From Lysobacterales bacterium (GTDB lineage Bacteria > Pseudomonadota > Gammaproteobacteria > Xanthomonadales > SZUA-5): a stretch of DNA of 64,000 nt. The notes beneath the pieces were generated by a model. That model did no database searches. It saw nothing but the letters and a program-made list of their open reading frames with translations, and was not told where the DNA came from. Of this stretch, positions 1 to 8,870 are shown piece after piece (position 1 is the stretch's first letter; each line of letters begins with the position of its first letter). The DNA is taken from contig JALHMH010000005.1 in assembly GCA_022844165.1 (NCBI GenBank), positions 114,339-178,338 of the forward strand. The letters are read 5' to 3'. The position numbers and the translations under genes are program-made.

Positions 1-1
1 G

Positions 2-178
2 AACAAGGTCAATCCGCTCGGCGGCGCCATTGCACTGGGACATCCGCTCGGAGCCACAGGCGCAATTCGCACTGCAACCCTGGTCCACGGTCTGCGTCGA
101 CGTCAACAGAAGTACGGCATGGTCACCATGTGCATCGGCACCGGCATGGGCTTTGCTGGGATCATCGAGCGCGTTTGA
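2..178 (+). CDS. Thiolase (acetyl-CoA acetyltransferase), C-terminal fragment
   Basis: This is the last 58 codons of a gene that begins before the window. The reading frame contains the thiolase C-terminal signature: NPLGGAIALGHPLGATGA, with the catalytic His of the GHP motif, followed by MCIGTGMG, with the acid/base Cys. Family members cleave or form the C-C bond of 3-ketoacyl-CoA (fatty-acid beta-oxidation or acetoacetyl-CoA synthesis). The fragment cannot separate a FadA-type from a biosynthetic thiolase. A hairpin followed by a T-rich tract lies 35 bp downstream, so this is probably the last gene of its operon. The PHA synthase genes at 18-20 kb make an acetoacetyl-CoA role conceivable, but that is inference. 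Confidence 0.9.
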   Translation, partial: NKVNPLGGAIALGHPLGATGAIRTATLVHGLRRRQQKYGMVTMCIGTGMGFAGIIERV

Positions 179-212
179 TTCGCGATTGGGCGCTATTCAA
201 GCGGTAACGCGG

Positions 213-245
213 CGGCCCGGATGAAAATCTCGGGCCGTCTTCTTT
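213..245 (+). terminator. Rho-independent terminator after the thiolase gene
   Basis: CGGCCCG (213-219) pairs perfectly with CGGGCCG (231-237) across an 11-nt loop and is followed by TCTTCTTT. Its position downstream of the thiolase stop fits termination of that transcript. Nothing else was recognised between 179 and 404. Confidence 0.6.
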
Positions 246-404
246 GCATTGCCAGAGTCCTCGACGGATCCGAAACTCGTCGGTAGACGGCGCCACGTTA
301 GAAGCTGGAAAGCACGCTGCGACCGATCTAGCAGGCAGTTGAGAAACAGCCTGCGGGCGCGAACCATGGGTCCTGCACAGCAACCGGCGCGCGCCCGGCA
401 GCGG

Positions 405-752
405 TCAATCCTTCCAGATTTCCAGGCTATCGGCGTAACCGCCCAATAAATTCCATAACGGCGCCTCTTTTTCCGGCGGGATTTGGCTGAACGCGAATCC
501 GACGTGTTCTTCGGTGACGCGCATGACATGCGCTTCGACGTGAATATTCAGCTCATCGCCGAACAGCATATCGAGCACAAATCGGTCACCACGCGCTCCA
601 ATCCAATCGACCGGACGCACAACCATGACACCTGTAGCCGAAATATCCAGCAACTCGCTGGTCCAAGATTCATCGCCACGCATCATCAGCACAGCCGTAT
701 TGATCGGCATGCGGCGGTGGCGCTTCCCGACAGATGGATATCTCGACGTCAT
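405..752 (-). CDS. PilZ domain protein (putative c-di-GMP receptor)
   Basis: This 115-residue protein is essentially a single PilZ domain. The N-terminal arginine patch (RHRR, residues 11-14) corresponds to the RxxxR c-di-GMP binding loop, and DISATGVMV (about 37-45) corresponds to the D/NxSxxG motif. PilZ proteins bind c-di-GMP and transmit the signal to motility, pili or exopolysaccharide machinery. The gene follows mgtE on the same strand after 87 bp. A PilT ATPase gene is at 5.4 kb and a diguanylate cyclase at 34.2 kb, so the region contains possible partners, but no specific partner can be named. Length and motifs are complete. Confidence 0.85.
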   Translation of the reverse strand: MTSRYPSVGKRHRRMPINTAVLMMRGDESWTSELLDISATGVMVVRPVDWIGARGDRFVLDMLFGDELNIHVEAHVMRVTEEHVGFAFSQIPPEKEAPLWNLLGGYADSLEIWKD

Positions 753-839
753 GCCAGCGCTTTACCCCGAAATTTCGTCTCCGCCCTGCAATGGGCGATC
801 CAATGATGACTGATTGTTGGGCGCGCTGGTAGCCGTCGC

Positions 840-2198
840 TCACAACAACAGAACAGTCGCCAGACCCAAAAAGGCCAGAAATCCGACAACATCGGTAATC
901 GTCGTTAACACAACGCCACCCGCCAATGCAGGATCGATCGCAAAACGCTTGAGCAGAAGTGGGATCAACACACCGGAGAACGCTGCGAAAAGAAGATTGA
1001 TGATGATCGCAGCGCCGATGACGCCCGCGATTTTCCAATCTCCGAACCACAACCAGGCGACAAGCGCGACAACGACTGCCCAGATGACGCCGTTGATTGC
1101 GCCGATCGCGACCTCACGCGTCAACAGATCGCGTGCGTTATTCCAACTGACCTGGCCCAACGCCAATCCCCGCACAATCATCGTCAACGTCTGCGTGCCT
1201 GCGATACCACCCATGCTGGCGACAATTGGCATCAACACCGCGAGAGCGACGATCTGCTCCAGCGTCGCTTCGAATCGACCAATCACCCATGCCGCCAGGA
1301 ACGCTGTCAGCAAATTGATGCCAAGCCACGTCGCCCGGCGCCGACTCGCCGCACTGATCGGCGCAAACATGTCTTCTTCTTCGTTCAGGCCGGCCATGGA
1401 CATCAAATCATGTTCGGCTCGCTCACGAACCAGATCCATCACGTCGTCGACCGTAATCCGACCGAGCAATCGGTAGTCCGCATCGACAACTGGTGCCGAC
1501 AAATAACGGTGATTTTCGAACTCCTCAGAGACACGATCCACGGACATGGTGGCCACAATAGCCGGATGGGTATCGTCTACGATTTCAGCGATGGCCTGGT
1601 CCGGGTCGCTGGTCACGAGCGCAGTTAACGCAACGCGGCCGATGTACCGACCGTTGCGATTGAGCACAAACATGTGATCGGTACCCTCCGGCAACTCCCC
1701 GCGCATACGTAGATAACGCAGCACGACATCCACCGTCACGTCGGCGCGGACGGTCACCACATCCGGATTCATCAGACGACCCGCTGAGTCGTCCGGGTAC
1801 GACAGAACTTCGTTCAGTCGATCTCGATTCTCACGGTCCATCCCGCGAAGCAGCTCATCAATGAGCTGTGCCGGCAAGTCGTCGACAAGGTCCGCCAGGT
1901 CGTCGATCTCGAGCGAGTTCAGGGCACTGATCAGCTCGGCATTGTCCATTTCTGCCAGCAGTCCGTCGCGGACCTCTTCGGCAACATGCACCAACACCTC
2001 GCCGTCGTCGTCCGGATCGACCAGATTCCAGACCACGCTGCGTTTTTCGCTTGGCAGCGACTCCAGCACGCGGGCGATTTCGCCGGGCGTCAAGGTGTCG
2101 AGCATGCGTTTGATCGGCGCCAATCGTCCCGTGGCGAGCGCCTCCGACAACGCACGTAACTGGCGCGTCTTCCGATCGTAGCGCTCGTTTTCGCTCAT
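840..2198 (-). CDS. mgtE: Magnesium channel/transporter MgtE
   Basis: The protein has 452 residues, the usual MgtE size. The order is a cytoplasmic MgtE_N helical domain (about 25-130), two CBS domains (about 135-260) and five hydrophobic helices from about residue 285 to the end. This matches the Mg2+-gated, inner-membrane Mg2+ channel family. The ATG at 2198 was chosen because it has GGAGAG just upstream and begins the conserved N-terminus; an in-frame extension to 2285 is possible but has no clear ribosome site. No magnesium riboswitch was recognised in the short upstream gap. The PilZ gene lies downstream on the same strand. Confidence 0.93.
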   Translation of the reverse strand: MSENERYDRKTRQLRALSEALATGRLAPIKRMLDTLTPGEIARVLESLPSEKRSVVWNLVDPDDDGEVLVHVAEEVRDGLLAEMDNAELISALNSLEIDDLADLVDDLPAQLIDELLRGMDRENRDRLNEVLSYPDDSAGRLMNPDVVTVRADVTVDVVLRYLRMRGELPEGTDHMFVLNRNGRYIGRVALTALVTSDPDQAIAEIVDDTHPAIVATMSVDRVSEEFENHRYLSAPVVDADYRLLGRITVDDVMDLVRERAEHDLMSMAGLNEEEDMFAPISAASRRRATWLGINLLTAFLAAWVIGRFEATLEQIVALAVLMPIVASMGGIAGTQTLTMIVRGLALGQVSWNNARDLLTREVAIGAINGVIWAVVVALVAWLWFGDWKIAGVIGAAIIINLLFAAFSGVLIPLLLKRFAIDPALAGGVVLTTITDVVGFLAFLGLATVLLL

Positions 2199-2291
2199 GC
2201 TCAACTCTCCGTTCTGGCGGGCGGCGCCATCGGAGAATACGCGGGCAAGATATGCAAACCGAGAAGCACGCGGCGTGCAGCGCAACGCGGT

Positions 2292-4541
2292 TCAGGTGCC
2301 TGCGGCTCGCAGCAGCACGTTCACCGATTTGTACGATGGCGTGAAGCTTTGTGGGTCATACGCATCGAGCGCAATCAAGACTGTGGCTTCGGGAAAGTAA
2401 GCGGCGCAACTTCCTCGGGCGATGGGATAAGGTACGGCGACGACACTTCGCAAAGCACGCGAGGGGTCCGCAGCAGCTACGACATCGACTCGACTACCTT
2501 CTGCCAATCCCAGATCCCGCAAATCCTCGGCATTAACGAACAGCACATCCCGCGTGGCTCGCACTCCGCGATAGCGGTCGTCGAAACCGTAGATGGTGGT
2601 GTTGTACTGGTCGTGCGAACGAATGGTCGTCAAACAAAGCTCGCCGCGGCCGCTTGTCGGCAAAACCGCGTCGGCCATGACCTTAAACTCTGCGCGACCG
2701 CTGGCGGTCAGCCAGCGACGCTCGCTCGCAGCATTCGGCAGATGAAAGCCGCCTGGCAGGCGCACACGTTCGTTGTAGCTTTCGAACCCCGGCACGCAGC
2801 GTTCAATGCGATCGCGAATCCGATCGTAATCCGCGACCAGGTCCCGCCAGGGGATGGTGCCGCTGGTCAATGTTGCAGCCGCGATTCCGGCAACGATCGC
2901 CGGCTCGGATCGTAAGTGCGGCGAACAGGGCATCTTCATGCCACGCGATGCATGCACCATCGACATCGAATCCTCTACGGTAACAAATTGAGGGCCGCTG
3001 GCCTGCATATCGAGATCGGTACGCCCAAGGCACGGCAAAATGAGCGCCTCGGCACCGAATGTCAGATGCGAACGATTGAGCTTGGTGTGAATCCCAACGC
3101 TGAGTTGAAGACGCGACAATGCTGCGGCCGTCGCCACTGGATCGGGCGCCGCCATCGCAAAGTTTCCGCCCAGGGAAATCAGTACGCGAATCTCATCGCG
3201 CGACATCGCAGCAATGGTCTCGACCACCGTGCCACCATGGCGCCGAGGCATAGGCACACCGAATTCGCGCTCAAGAGCGTCCAGGAATGCAGCAGGCGGC
3301 CGCTCATTGATACCGACAGTACGGTCGCCCTGGACATTGCTATGGCCGCGCACCGGGCAGATACCGCAGCCGGGCTTGCCGATCTGTCCGCGCAGCAGCA
3401 GCAAATTTGCGATCTGCTGTACAGTTGCGGTACCGTGCCGGTGCTGCGTGATGCCCATTCCGTACGCAATGATGCAACGCTCGGCGCGGACCAGGAGTCC
3501 AGCGATGCGATCGATCTCTGCAAACGTCAGTCCAGTGACTTCGATGATTCTGTCCCAGCCGATCGCTTCCAACTCCGAGAACAGGGCTTCGGAGCCGATC
3601 GTATGCTCGGCAATGAACGCGTGATCCAGCGCAGGCCAACCCTGGCGATCAAGCTCGATCAGGCGCTTCATCAGCCCTTGAAGAACCGCATAGTCGCTGC
3701 CGATGCGAGGTTGCAGGTAATCGCTGGCCAATGAGGTCTCGCCCGCCGCCAGCATCTCGGTAGCGTGCTGCGGCGAACGGAAGCGTTCCAGACCGCGTTC
3801 ACGCAGAGGATTAAACACGACAATCGACTTACCGCGCCGCGCAAGGGAGCGCAACGTACCCAGCATGCGTGGATGATTGCTCCCCGGATTGTGGCCGAAG
3901 CTTAACAGCAGATCGGTGCGATCGAAGTCATCGAGTGTGACCGTACCTTTGCCAACGCCAATCGACAGCGGCATGCCGATGCTTGTCGCCTCGTGGCAGA
4001 GATTGGAGCAGTCCGGCAGATTGTTCGTGCCGTAACAACGCACGAACAGCTGGTACAAAAAAGCAGCCTCATTGCTGGTTCGCCCGGAGGTGTAAAACGC
4101 GGCCTGCCAGGGAGACTCTAGATCTTGCAGGACACTGCCGATCTGGGCGAAGGCCGCGTCCCACGATATCGGCAGGTAGCGATCGCTGCTGCGGTCGTAG
4201 CGCATCGGCTGCGTCAGGCGGCCTTGCGCTTCCAGCCAATGATCGCTGTGTTCGCGCAACTCGCTGACGGTGAAGTCAGCGAACAACGCGGGATCCGCGG
4301 TTTTGGTGGTTGCCTCGAATGCAACAGCCTTGGCGCCGTTTTCGCAGAACTCGAACGAAGAGGTGTGCTTCGGATCCGGCCACGCGCACCCTGGGCAGTC
4401 GAATCCTTCGGGCTGATTGGCTTTAAGCAGGGTCCGCGCACCATCGATCGGCGCACCCTCGCGCTGGAGCGCACGCGCCACCGATCCAAGTGCATCCCAG
4501 CCGCCAGCAGGGCCGCGGTAAGCCTTGATCGAGTCGCTCAT
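2292..4541 (-). CDS. FdhF/YdeP-family molybdopterin oxidoreductase
   Basis: The 749-residue protein resembles the alpha-subunit-like oxidoreductases of the YdeP family, related to formate dehydrogenase H. Near the N-terminus, C49, C52 and C66 (DCPGCAWPD and FEFCENGAK) could ligate an Fe-S cluster. The conserved segment CSNLCHEATS supplies a Cys in the region that holds the Mo ligand in formate dehydrogenases, and the C-terminal third matches a molydopterin-dinucleotide binding domain. The physiological substrate of this family is unknown; E. coli YdeP is linked to acid resistance. The ATG at 4541 has AAGGG upstream. It lies between yggS and mgtE, all on the minus strand, and no electron-transfer partner subunit is adjacent. 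There is no twin-arginine signal, so it is probably cytoplasmic. Confidence 0.88.
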   Translation of the reverse strand: MSDSIKAYRGPAGGWDALGSVARALQREGAPIDGARTLLKANQPEGFDCPGCAWPDPKHTSSFEFCENGAKAVAFEATTKTADPALFADFTVSELREHSDHWLEAQGRLTQPMRYDRSSDRYLPISWDAAFAQIGSVLQDLESPWQAAFYTSGRTSNEAAFLYQLFVRCYGTNNLPDCSNLCHEATSIGMPLSIGVGKGTVTLDDFDRTDLLLSFGHNPGSNHPRMLGTLRSLARRGKSIVVFNPLRERGLERFRSPQHATEMLAAGETSLASDYLQPRIGSDYAVLQGLMKRLIELDRQGWPALDHAFIAEHTIGSEALFSELEAIGWDRIIEVTGLTFAEIDRIAGLLVRAERCIIAYGMGITQHRHGTATVQQIANLLLLRGQIGKPGCGICPVRGHSNVQGDRTVGINERPPAAFLDALEREFGVPMPRRHGGTVVETIAAMSRDEIRVLISLGGNFAMAAPDPVATAAALSRLQLSVGIHTKLNRSHLTFGAEALILPCLGRTDLDMQASGPQFVTVEDSMSMVHASRGMKMPCSPHLRSEPAIVAGIAAATLTSGTIPWRDLVADYDRIRDRIERCVPGFESYNERVRLPGGFHLPNAASERRWLTASGRAEFKVMADAVLPTSGRGELCLTTIRSHDQYNTTIYGFDDRYRGVRATRDVLFVNAEDLRDLGLAEGSRVDVVAAADPSRALRSVVAVPYPIARGSCAAYFPEATVLIALDAYDPQSFTPSYKSVNVLLRAAGT

Positions 4542-4643
4542 GGCGGAACCCTTCATCCGACGGGAAACCTGGCAACTGTAGCATTCCGGCACCAGAACAC
4601 CGCAACTGTGCCACGCGTATCGCGACGGCAGTCAGGCGCATCG

Positions 4644-5303
4644 CTAACGCGAACCGAATAACGCCGATCCCACGCGAACCATCGTCGCACCGTGTTCGAT
4701 CGCCAGTTCGAAATCATCGCTCATGCCCATCGAAAGCGTGTCGACATCGAATCTGGCCCGGAGCTCGTCGAACAGACGCTTGAGCTTGCAAAAGCTCGCG
4801 ACGCGCAACTCACGTTCTGGCCACGGCGCCGGTATGGCCATCAGACCGCGCAAGCGTAATTGCGGCTGCGCAGCGATTTGGCGAGCGATCTCAAAAGCTG
4901 CCTCAGGCGAGCAACCCGACTTGCTGGCCTCAGCATCGATATTCACCTGGACCAGGAGGTTCAGCGGCGCCTGATGCGCCAGACGGTGACCGGCAAGTTT
5001 AGCCACGAGCGACATGCGATCGACCGATTGCAGCCAGTCGAAATGCTGCGCCACCTCTTTGCACTTGTTGCTTTGTAGCGGACCAATGAAATGCCACTCG
5101 GTATCGAGCGGTCTCCACAACACCATTTTCGCGAGCGCCTCCTGCGCATAATTCTCGCCGAAGACGCGCAGACCAGCAGCGTAAGCCGCCTGCAGTTTTT
5201 CGACAGGCTGCTTCTTGCTCACGCCGATCAACGTCACATCCTCGCCGCAACGTGCCGCTGCGATGCGCCTGCGCAAATCGGCCAACGACTTGCTCAAGTC
5301 CAC
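4644..5303 (-). CDS. YggS/PLPBP family pyridoxal-phosphate homeostasis protein
   Basis: The protein is 219 residues long, single-domain, with an alanine-racemase-like TIM-barrel fold. LIGVSKKQP carries the PLP-binding lysine (K30). The region FGENYAQE and the C-terminal SMGMSDDFELAIEHGATMVRVG, which contacts the phosphate, are typical. Members buffer PLP and affect amino-acid and keto-acid balance, and have no confirmed enzymatic activity. The start is a GTG with AGAGG upstream. It diverges from pilT with 69 bp between, the arrangement commonly seen in gammaproteobacteria, where yggS lies beside pilT; proC, another frequent neighbour, is absent here. Confidence 0.93.
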   Translation of the reverse strand: MDLSKSLADLRRRIAAARCGEDVTLIGVSKKQPVEKLQAAYAAGLRVFGENYAQEALAKMVLWRPLDTEWHFIGPLQSNKCKEVAQHFDWLQSVDRMSLVAKLAGHRLAHQAPLNLLVQVNIDAEASKSGCSPEAAFEIARQIAAQPQLRLRGLMAIPAPWPERELRVASFCKLKRLFDELRARFDVDTLSMGMSDDFELAIEHGATMVRVGSALFGSR

Positions 5304-5337
5304 ACGTGCCTCTTCTCGCCGCCTACGGCTCCATGGC

Positions 5338-5343
5338 TATACT
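5338..5343 (+). promoter_or_regulatory. Candidate -10 element for pilT
   Basis: TATACT (5 of 6 matches to TATAAT) lies 29 bp upstream of the pilT ATG, in the divergent gap with yggS. No convincing -35 hexamer was found at the expected distance. AAGGGG is present just before the ATG as the ribosome site. Confidence 0.4.
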
Positions 5344-5372
5344 TCGGGCACCGCGCGTGCAAGGGGTGATCC

Positions 5373-6413
5373 ATGGACATTGCTGAACTGTTGGCCTTCA
5401 GCGTCAAGAATAAGGCTTCCGACTTGCATTTGTCGGCTGGATTGCCACCGATGATCCGTGTCGACGGCGATGTACGCCGGATCAACATCCCGGCGCTCGA
5501 TCACAAAGCCGTGCACGGTTTGGTGTACGACATCATGTCGGACAAACAACGCCGCGACTACGAAGAGTATCTGGAAGTCGACTTCTCGTTCGAAATCCCG
5601 GGACTCGCCAGGTTTCGTGTGAACGCCTTCAATCAGAACCGAGGCGCAGCGGCGGTGTTTCGAACCATTCCATCGGAGATCCTGTCGCTCGAAGATCTAG
5701 GCGCGCCCAAAGTGTTCAAGGAACTGATCGATGTTCCGCAAGGGCTGGTTCTGGTGACCGGACCGACCGGCTCCGGCAAATCCACAACGCTGGCGGCGAT
5801 GCTCGATCACATCAACAAAAACGAATATGCGCACATGCTTTCGGTGGAAGATCCGATCGAGTTTGTGCACACCTCGAATAAGTGTTTGATCAACCAGCGC
5901 GAGGTACATCGCGACACACACGGCTTCAACGAAGCGCTGCGATCGGCCTTGCGCGAAGACCCGGACTACATTCTCGTCGGCGAGTTGCGCGACCTGGAGA
6001 CGATCCGGCTGGCTTTGACCGCTGCAGAAACGGGCCACTTGGTATTCGGCACCCTGCATACCTCGTCGGCGGCCAAGACCATCGATCGAATCATTGACGT
6101 GTTCCCCGCTGGCGAAAAACCGATGGTGCGATCCATGCTGTCGGAATCGCTGCGTGCGGTCATCGCGCAATCCCTGCTGAAGAAAGTTGGCGGCGGCCGT
6201 ATCGCAGCGCACGAAATCATGGTGGGCATACCTGCGATTCGCAACCTGATCCGCGAAGACAAGGTCGCACAAATGTACTCGTCGATCCAGACCGGTGCCA
6301 ATTACGGCATGCAAACGCTGGATCAGTGTTTGCAGGATCTGGTCAAGCGCGGACTGGTGACCCGGCAGCAGGCAATGACGTACGCCAAGGACAAGCGCCT
6401 GTTCGAGGCCTGA
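5373..6413 (+). CDS. pilT: Type IV pilus retraction ATPase PilT
   Basis: The protein has 346 residues, the family norm. The N-terminal PAS-like domain begins with the characteristic KASDLHLS. The ATPase core has Walker A GPTGSGKST (residues 130-138, K136), an Asp box, a Walker B region, and the His box GTLHTSSAAKTIDRIIDVFP. AIRNLIRE near the C-terminus is the PilT-specific retraction motif, which argues for PilT rather than PilB. The hexamer acts at the inner-membrane base of the pilus, driving retraction and twitching motility. AAGGGG precedes the ATG. No pilU follows; the next gene is a TonB-dependent receptor after a 237-bp gap. Confidence 0.96.
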   Translation: MDIAELLAFSVKNKASDLHLSAGLPPMIRVDGDVRRINIPALDHKAVHGLVYDIMSDKQRRDYEEYLEVDFSFEIPGLARFRVNAFNQNRGAAAVFRTIPSEILSLEDLGAPKVFKELIDVPQGLVLVTGPTGSGKSTTLAAMLDHINKNEYAHMLSVEDPIEFVHTSNKCLINQREVHRDTHGFNEALRSALREDPDYILVGELRDLETIRLALTAAETGHLVFGTLHTSSAAKTIDRIIDVFPAGEKPMVRSMLSESLRAVIAQSLLKKVGGGRIAAHEIMVGIPAIRNLIREDKVAQMYSSIQTGANYGMQTLDQCLQDLVKRGLVTRQQAMTYAKDKRLFEA

Positions 6414-6650
6414 TCACCGGCCATCAATTTCTGAAATGACTTCTCGAAGGTCGCCAGAGCACTCCTGGTGGGCGCTCCCAGGTCGAGGCTGCTCGGATCT
6501 GGTCCGAGCATCAGCACGCGTCTTTTGCGAAATTTGACCCGCAAGCGCGATGACGGCCCTGGAATGGAACGATTACTCCATCGACGCGGTAGCGCCAAAG
6601 CGCAAAAAAAGGAAGACTCCGGCAACGGAAATTTAACGCCAGGAGTTGCC

Positions 6651-8870
6651 ATGACCCGCAAACAACCGCTGACACTCGCCATCCTTGCCATTTTGGCGAT
6701 ACCGGCTTACGCGCAGGACGACAACGAAGCAGCTGTTCTCGACACCGTGCAAGTCACGGCGCAGCGGCGGGTCGAAGATGTACGGCAAGTACCGATTTCC
6801 ATCACTACTGTCGCCGACGAGAAGCTCGATGTACTGGGCTCCGGTGGCGAGGACATTCGGTTTCTGTCGGGCCGCTTGCCAAGCTTGATTATCGAGTCAT
6901 CCTTCGGACGTACCTTCCCACGCTTTTACGTGCGCGGGTTCGGCAATACAGACTTCGATATCAATGCCTCGCAACCGGTATCGCTGGTGTACGACGATAT
7001 CGTTCAGGAGAACCCGATTCTGAAGGGCTTTCCGATCTTTGACACGGCACAGGTCGAACTGTTGCGCGGTCCGCAAGGCACGCTGTTTGGACGCAACACG
7101 CCCGCGGGCGTGGTGAAGGTCGACTCAGTGCGTCCTTCGCAGGAATCGAGCGGCTACGGGCAAGTCTCTTATGGCCGCTATGGCACGGCAAATCTCGAAG
7201 GGGCCATTGGCGGTGGCTTCAACCACAGCACCTCGGGCCGCGTCAGCGTATCGTACCAGCGCCGGGACGATTGGGTGACCAACACGTTTGCGCCAGGCCC
7301 TGAAGACGAGCTTGAGTCGTATCGGGACTTTGCCGCACGTGGCCAGTTGTTGTTCGAGGGCGAAAATTTTCAAGCGCTGTTCACTGGACGAGCCCGAGCG
7401 CTGGATGGCTCCGCCCGCGTATTCCGCGCCAACGTCATCCGCCGCGGCAGCAACGATCTGGTTCCAGGTTTTCGTCGCGACGAGGTATCGCACGATGGCA
7501 TCAATGACCAGGAAGTCGACAATCTCGGTGGCAGTGCTCGATTGTCGTGGGATTTAGGCTCAACCACGCTGTATTCGATTACGGGCTACGAGACCGTTGA
7601 AAGCTACAGCCGCGGCGACATCGACGGCGGTTTTGGCGCGGTGTTTGCGCCTCCCTCCGGCCCGGGACTGATCCCGTTCACGGCCGAGTCTGCCGATGGA
7701 TTACCGGATCACTCTCAGTTCACGCAAGAGTTCCGCCTGGTCTCGAACGAGTGGGGTCAATTTGACTGGCAGATCGGCGCCTTCTGGTTTGATGAAGAGA
7801 TCGACATCGACAGCTTCAGTTACGATCCTCTGAACAACAACCGTGAAAACGGCTACGCACGCCAAACCCAGGAGAATCAGGCGTACGCACTGTTCGCTTC
7901 TGGCGAATATGAGGTCTCCGATGTTCTGACGCTCAGAGGCGGACTGCGCTACACCAAAGACGAAAAGGACTTCGTGGCCGAGCGCCTGGTGTCGCCACTG
8001 GCCTTTCTGGGCGTTGGCCCGCTCGCACCGGTGCGCGTCGATACCAGCGACGACGATGTCAGTTGGGATTTGAGCGCCGTGTACGCTCTGAACGACGCGA
8101 CAAATCTATTCGGCCGCGTCGCGCGGGGATTCCGAGCCCCTTCGATTCAGGGGCGCGTGTTGTTCGGTGATGTGGTCTCGGTCGCCGAATCAGAAACGGC
8201 GTTGTCCTTCGACGCCGGTATCAAGACCGATTTGTTCGATCGCCGTGCCCGACTTGGCCTCAGCGTATTCCGCACTGTGATCGACGACCAACAGCTCACG
8301 GCCGTTGGCGGCACCCAGAACTTCAACACCCTGGTCAACGCAGAAGAGACCGTGTTGCAGGGCCTGGAAATCGATCTCGAGGCTTATCTCTCCGATGCGC
8401 TGTTGATCACGCTCGGCGCCAGTTACAACGACACAGAAATCGACGACCGCACGCTGGCGATCGCCCCTTGCGGCGGGGGCTGCACCGTACTCGACCGCGC
8501 CGGCCCGGTGGCGGGCACAGTCCTGATCGACGGCAATCCCTTACCCAACGCACCGAAGGTCATCACCAACTTCACCGCCCGCTATGGCGTGCCGATGGGC
8601 GACGGTGAGTTCTTCGTGTACACGGACTGGGCGTATCGCTCGCAGATCAATTTCTTTTTGTACGAAGCCACCGAGTTTCGCGGGAAATCCCTGCTCGAAG
8701 GTGGCTTGCGAGTCGGCTACAACTGGAATTACGGCGCCTATGAGTTGGCGCTATTTGGCCGAAACATAACCGACGAAGAAGTTATCGTAGGCGGCATCGA
8801 TTTCAACAACCTGACTGGGTTTGTGAATGAGCCGCGTATTTTTGGCCTGGAGTTTAAGGCGAGCTTCTGA
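6651..8870 (+). CDS. TonB-dependent outer-membrane receptor
   Basis: The protein has 739 residues. A signal peptide (residues 1-21, cleavage after AYA) is followed by a TonB-box-like VLDTVQVTAQRR, a plug domain containing VELLRGPQGTLFGRNTPAGVVKV (about 130-150), and a long beta-barrel ending in the aromatic terminal strand LEFKASF. Family members import iron chelates, vitamin B12, sugars or other large nutrients, energised by TonB-ExbB-ExbD. The substrate is not evident. The ATG at 6651 has AGGAG upstream and directly precedes the signal peptide; the same frame extends further upstream but those residues look non-coding. The 3' end overlaps the next gene by 44 bp, which suggests co-expression with the patatin autotransporter. 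Confidence 0.93.
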   Translation: MTRKQPLTLAILAILAIPAYAQDDNEAAVLDTVQVTAQRRVEDVRQVPISITTVADEKLDVLGSGGEDIRFLSGRLPSLIIESSFGRTFPRFYVRGFGNTDFDINASQPVSLVYDDIVQENPILKGFPIFDTAQVELLRGPQGTLFGRNTPAGVVKVDSVRPSQESSGYGQVSYGRYGTANLEGAIGGGFNHSTSGRVSVSYQRRDDWVTNTFAPGPEDELESYRDFAARGQLLFEGENFQALFTGRARALDGSARVFRANVIRRGSNDLVPGFRRDEVSHDGINDQEVDNLGGSARLSWDLGSTTLYSITGYETVESYSRGDIDGGFGAVFAPPSGPGLIPFTAESADGLPDHSQFTQEFRLVSNEWGQFDWQIGAFWFDEEIDIDSFSYDPLNNNRENGYARQTQENQAYALFASGEYEVSDVLTLRGGLRYTKDEKDFVAERLVSPLAFLGVGPLAPVRVDTSDDDVSWDLSAVYALNDATNLFGRVARGFRAPSIQGRVLFGDVVSVAESETALSFDAGIKTDLFDRRARLGLSVFRTVIDDQQLTAVGGTQNFNTLVNAEETVLQGLEIDLEAYLSDALLITLGASYNDTEIDDRTLAIAPCGGGCTVLDRAGPVAGTVLIDGNPLPNAPKVITNFTARYGVPMGDGEFFVYTDWAYRSQINFFLYEATEFRGKSLLEGGLRVGYNWNYGAYELALFGRNITDEEVIVGGIDFNNLTGFVNEPRIFGLEFKASF

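Noticed and set aside
2916..3734. 272-codon plus-strand frame opposite the molybdopterin oxidoreductase
   Set aside because: It lies wholly within a conserved gene on the other strand, resembles no family I know, and has no ribosome site.
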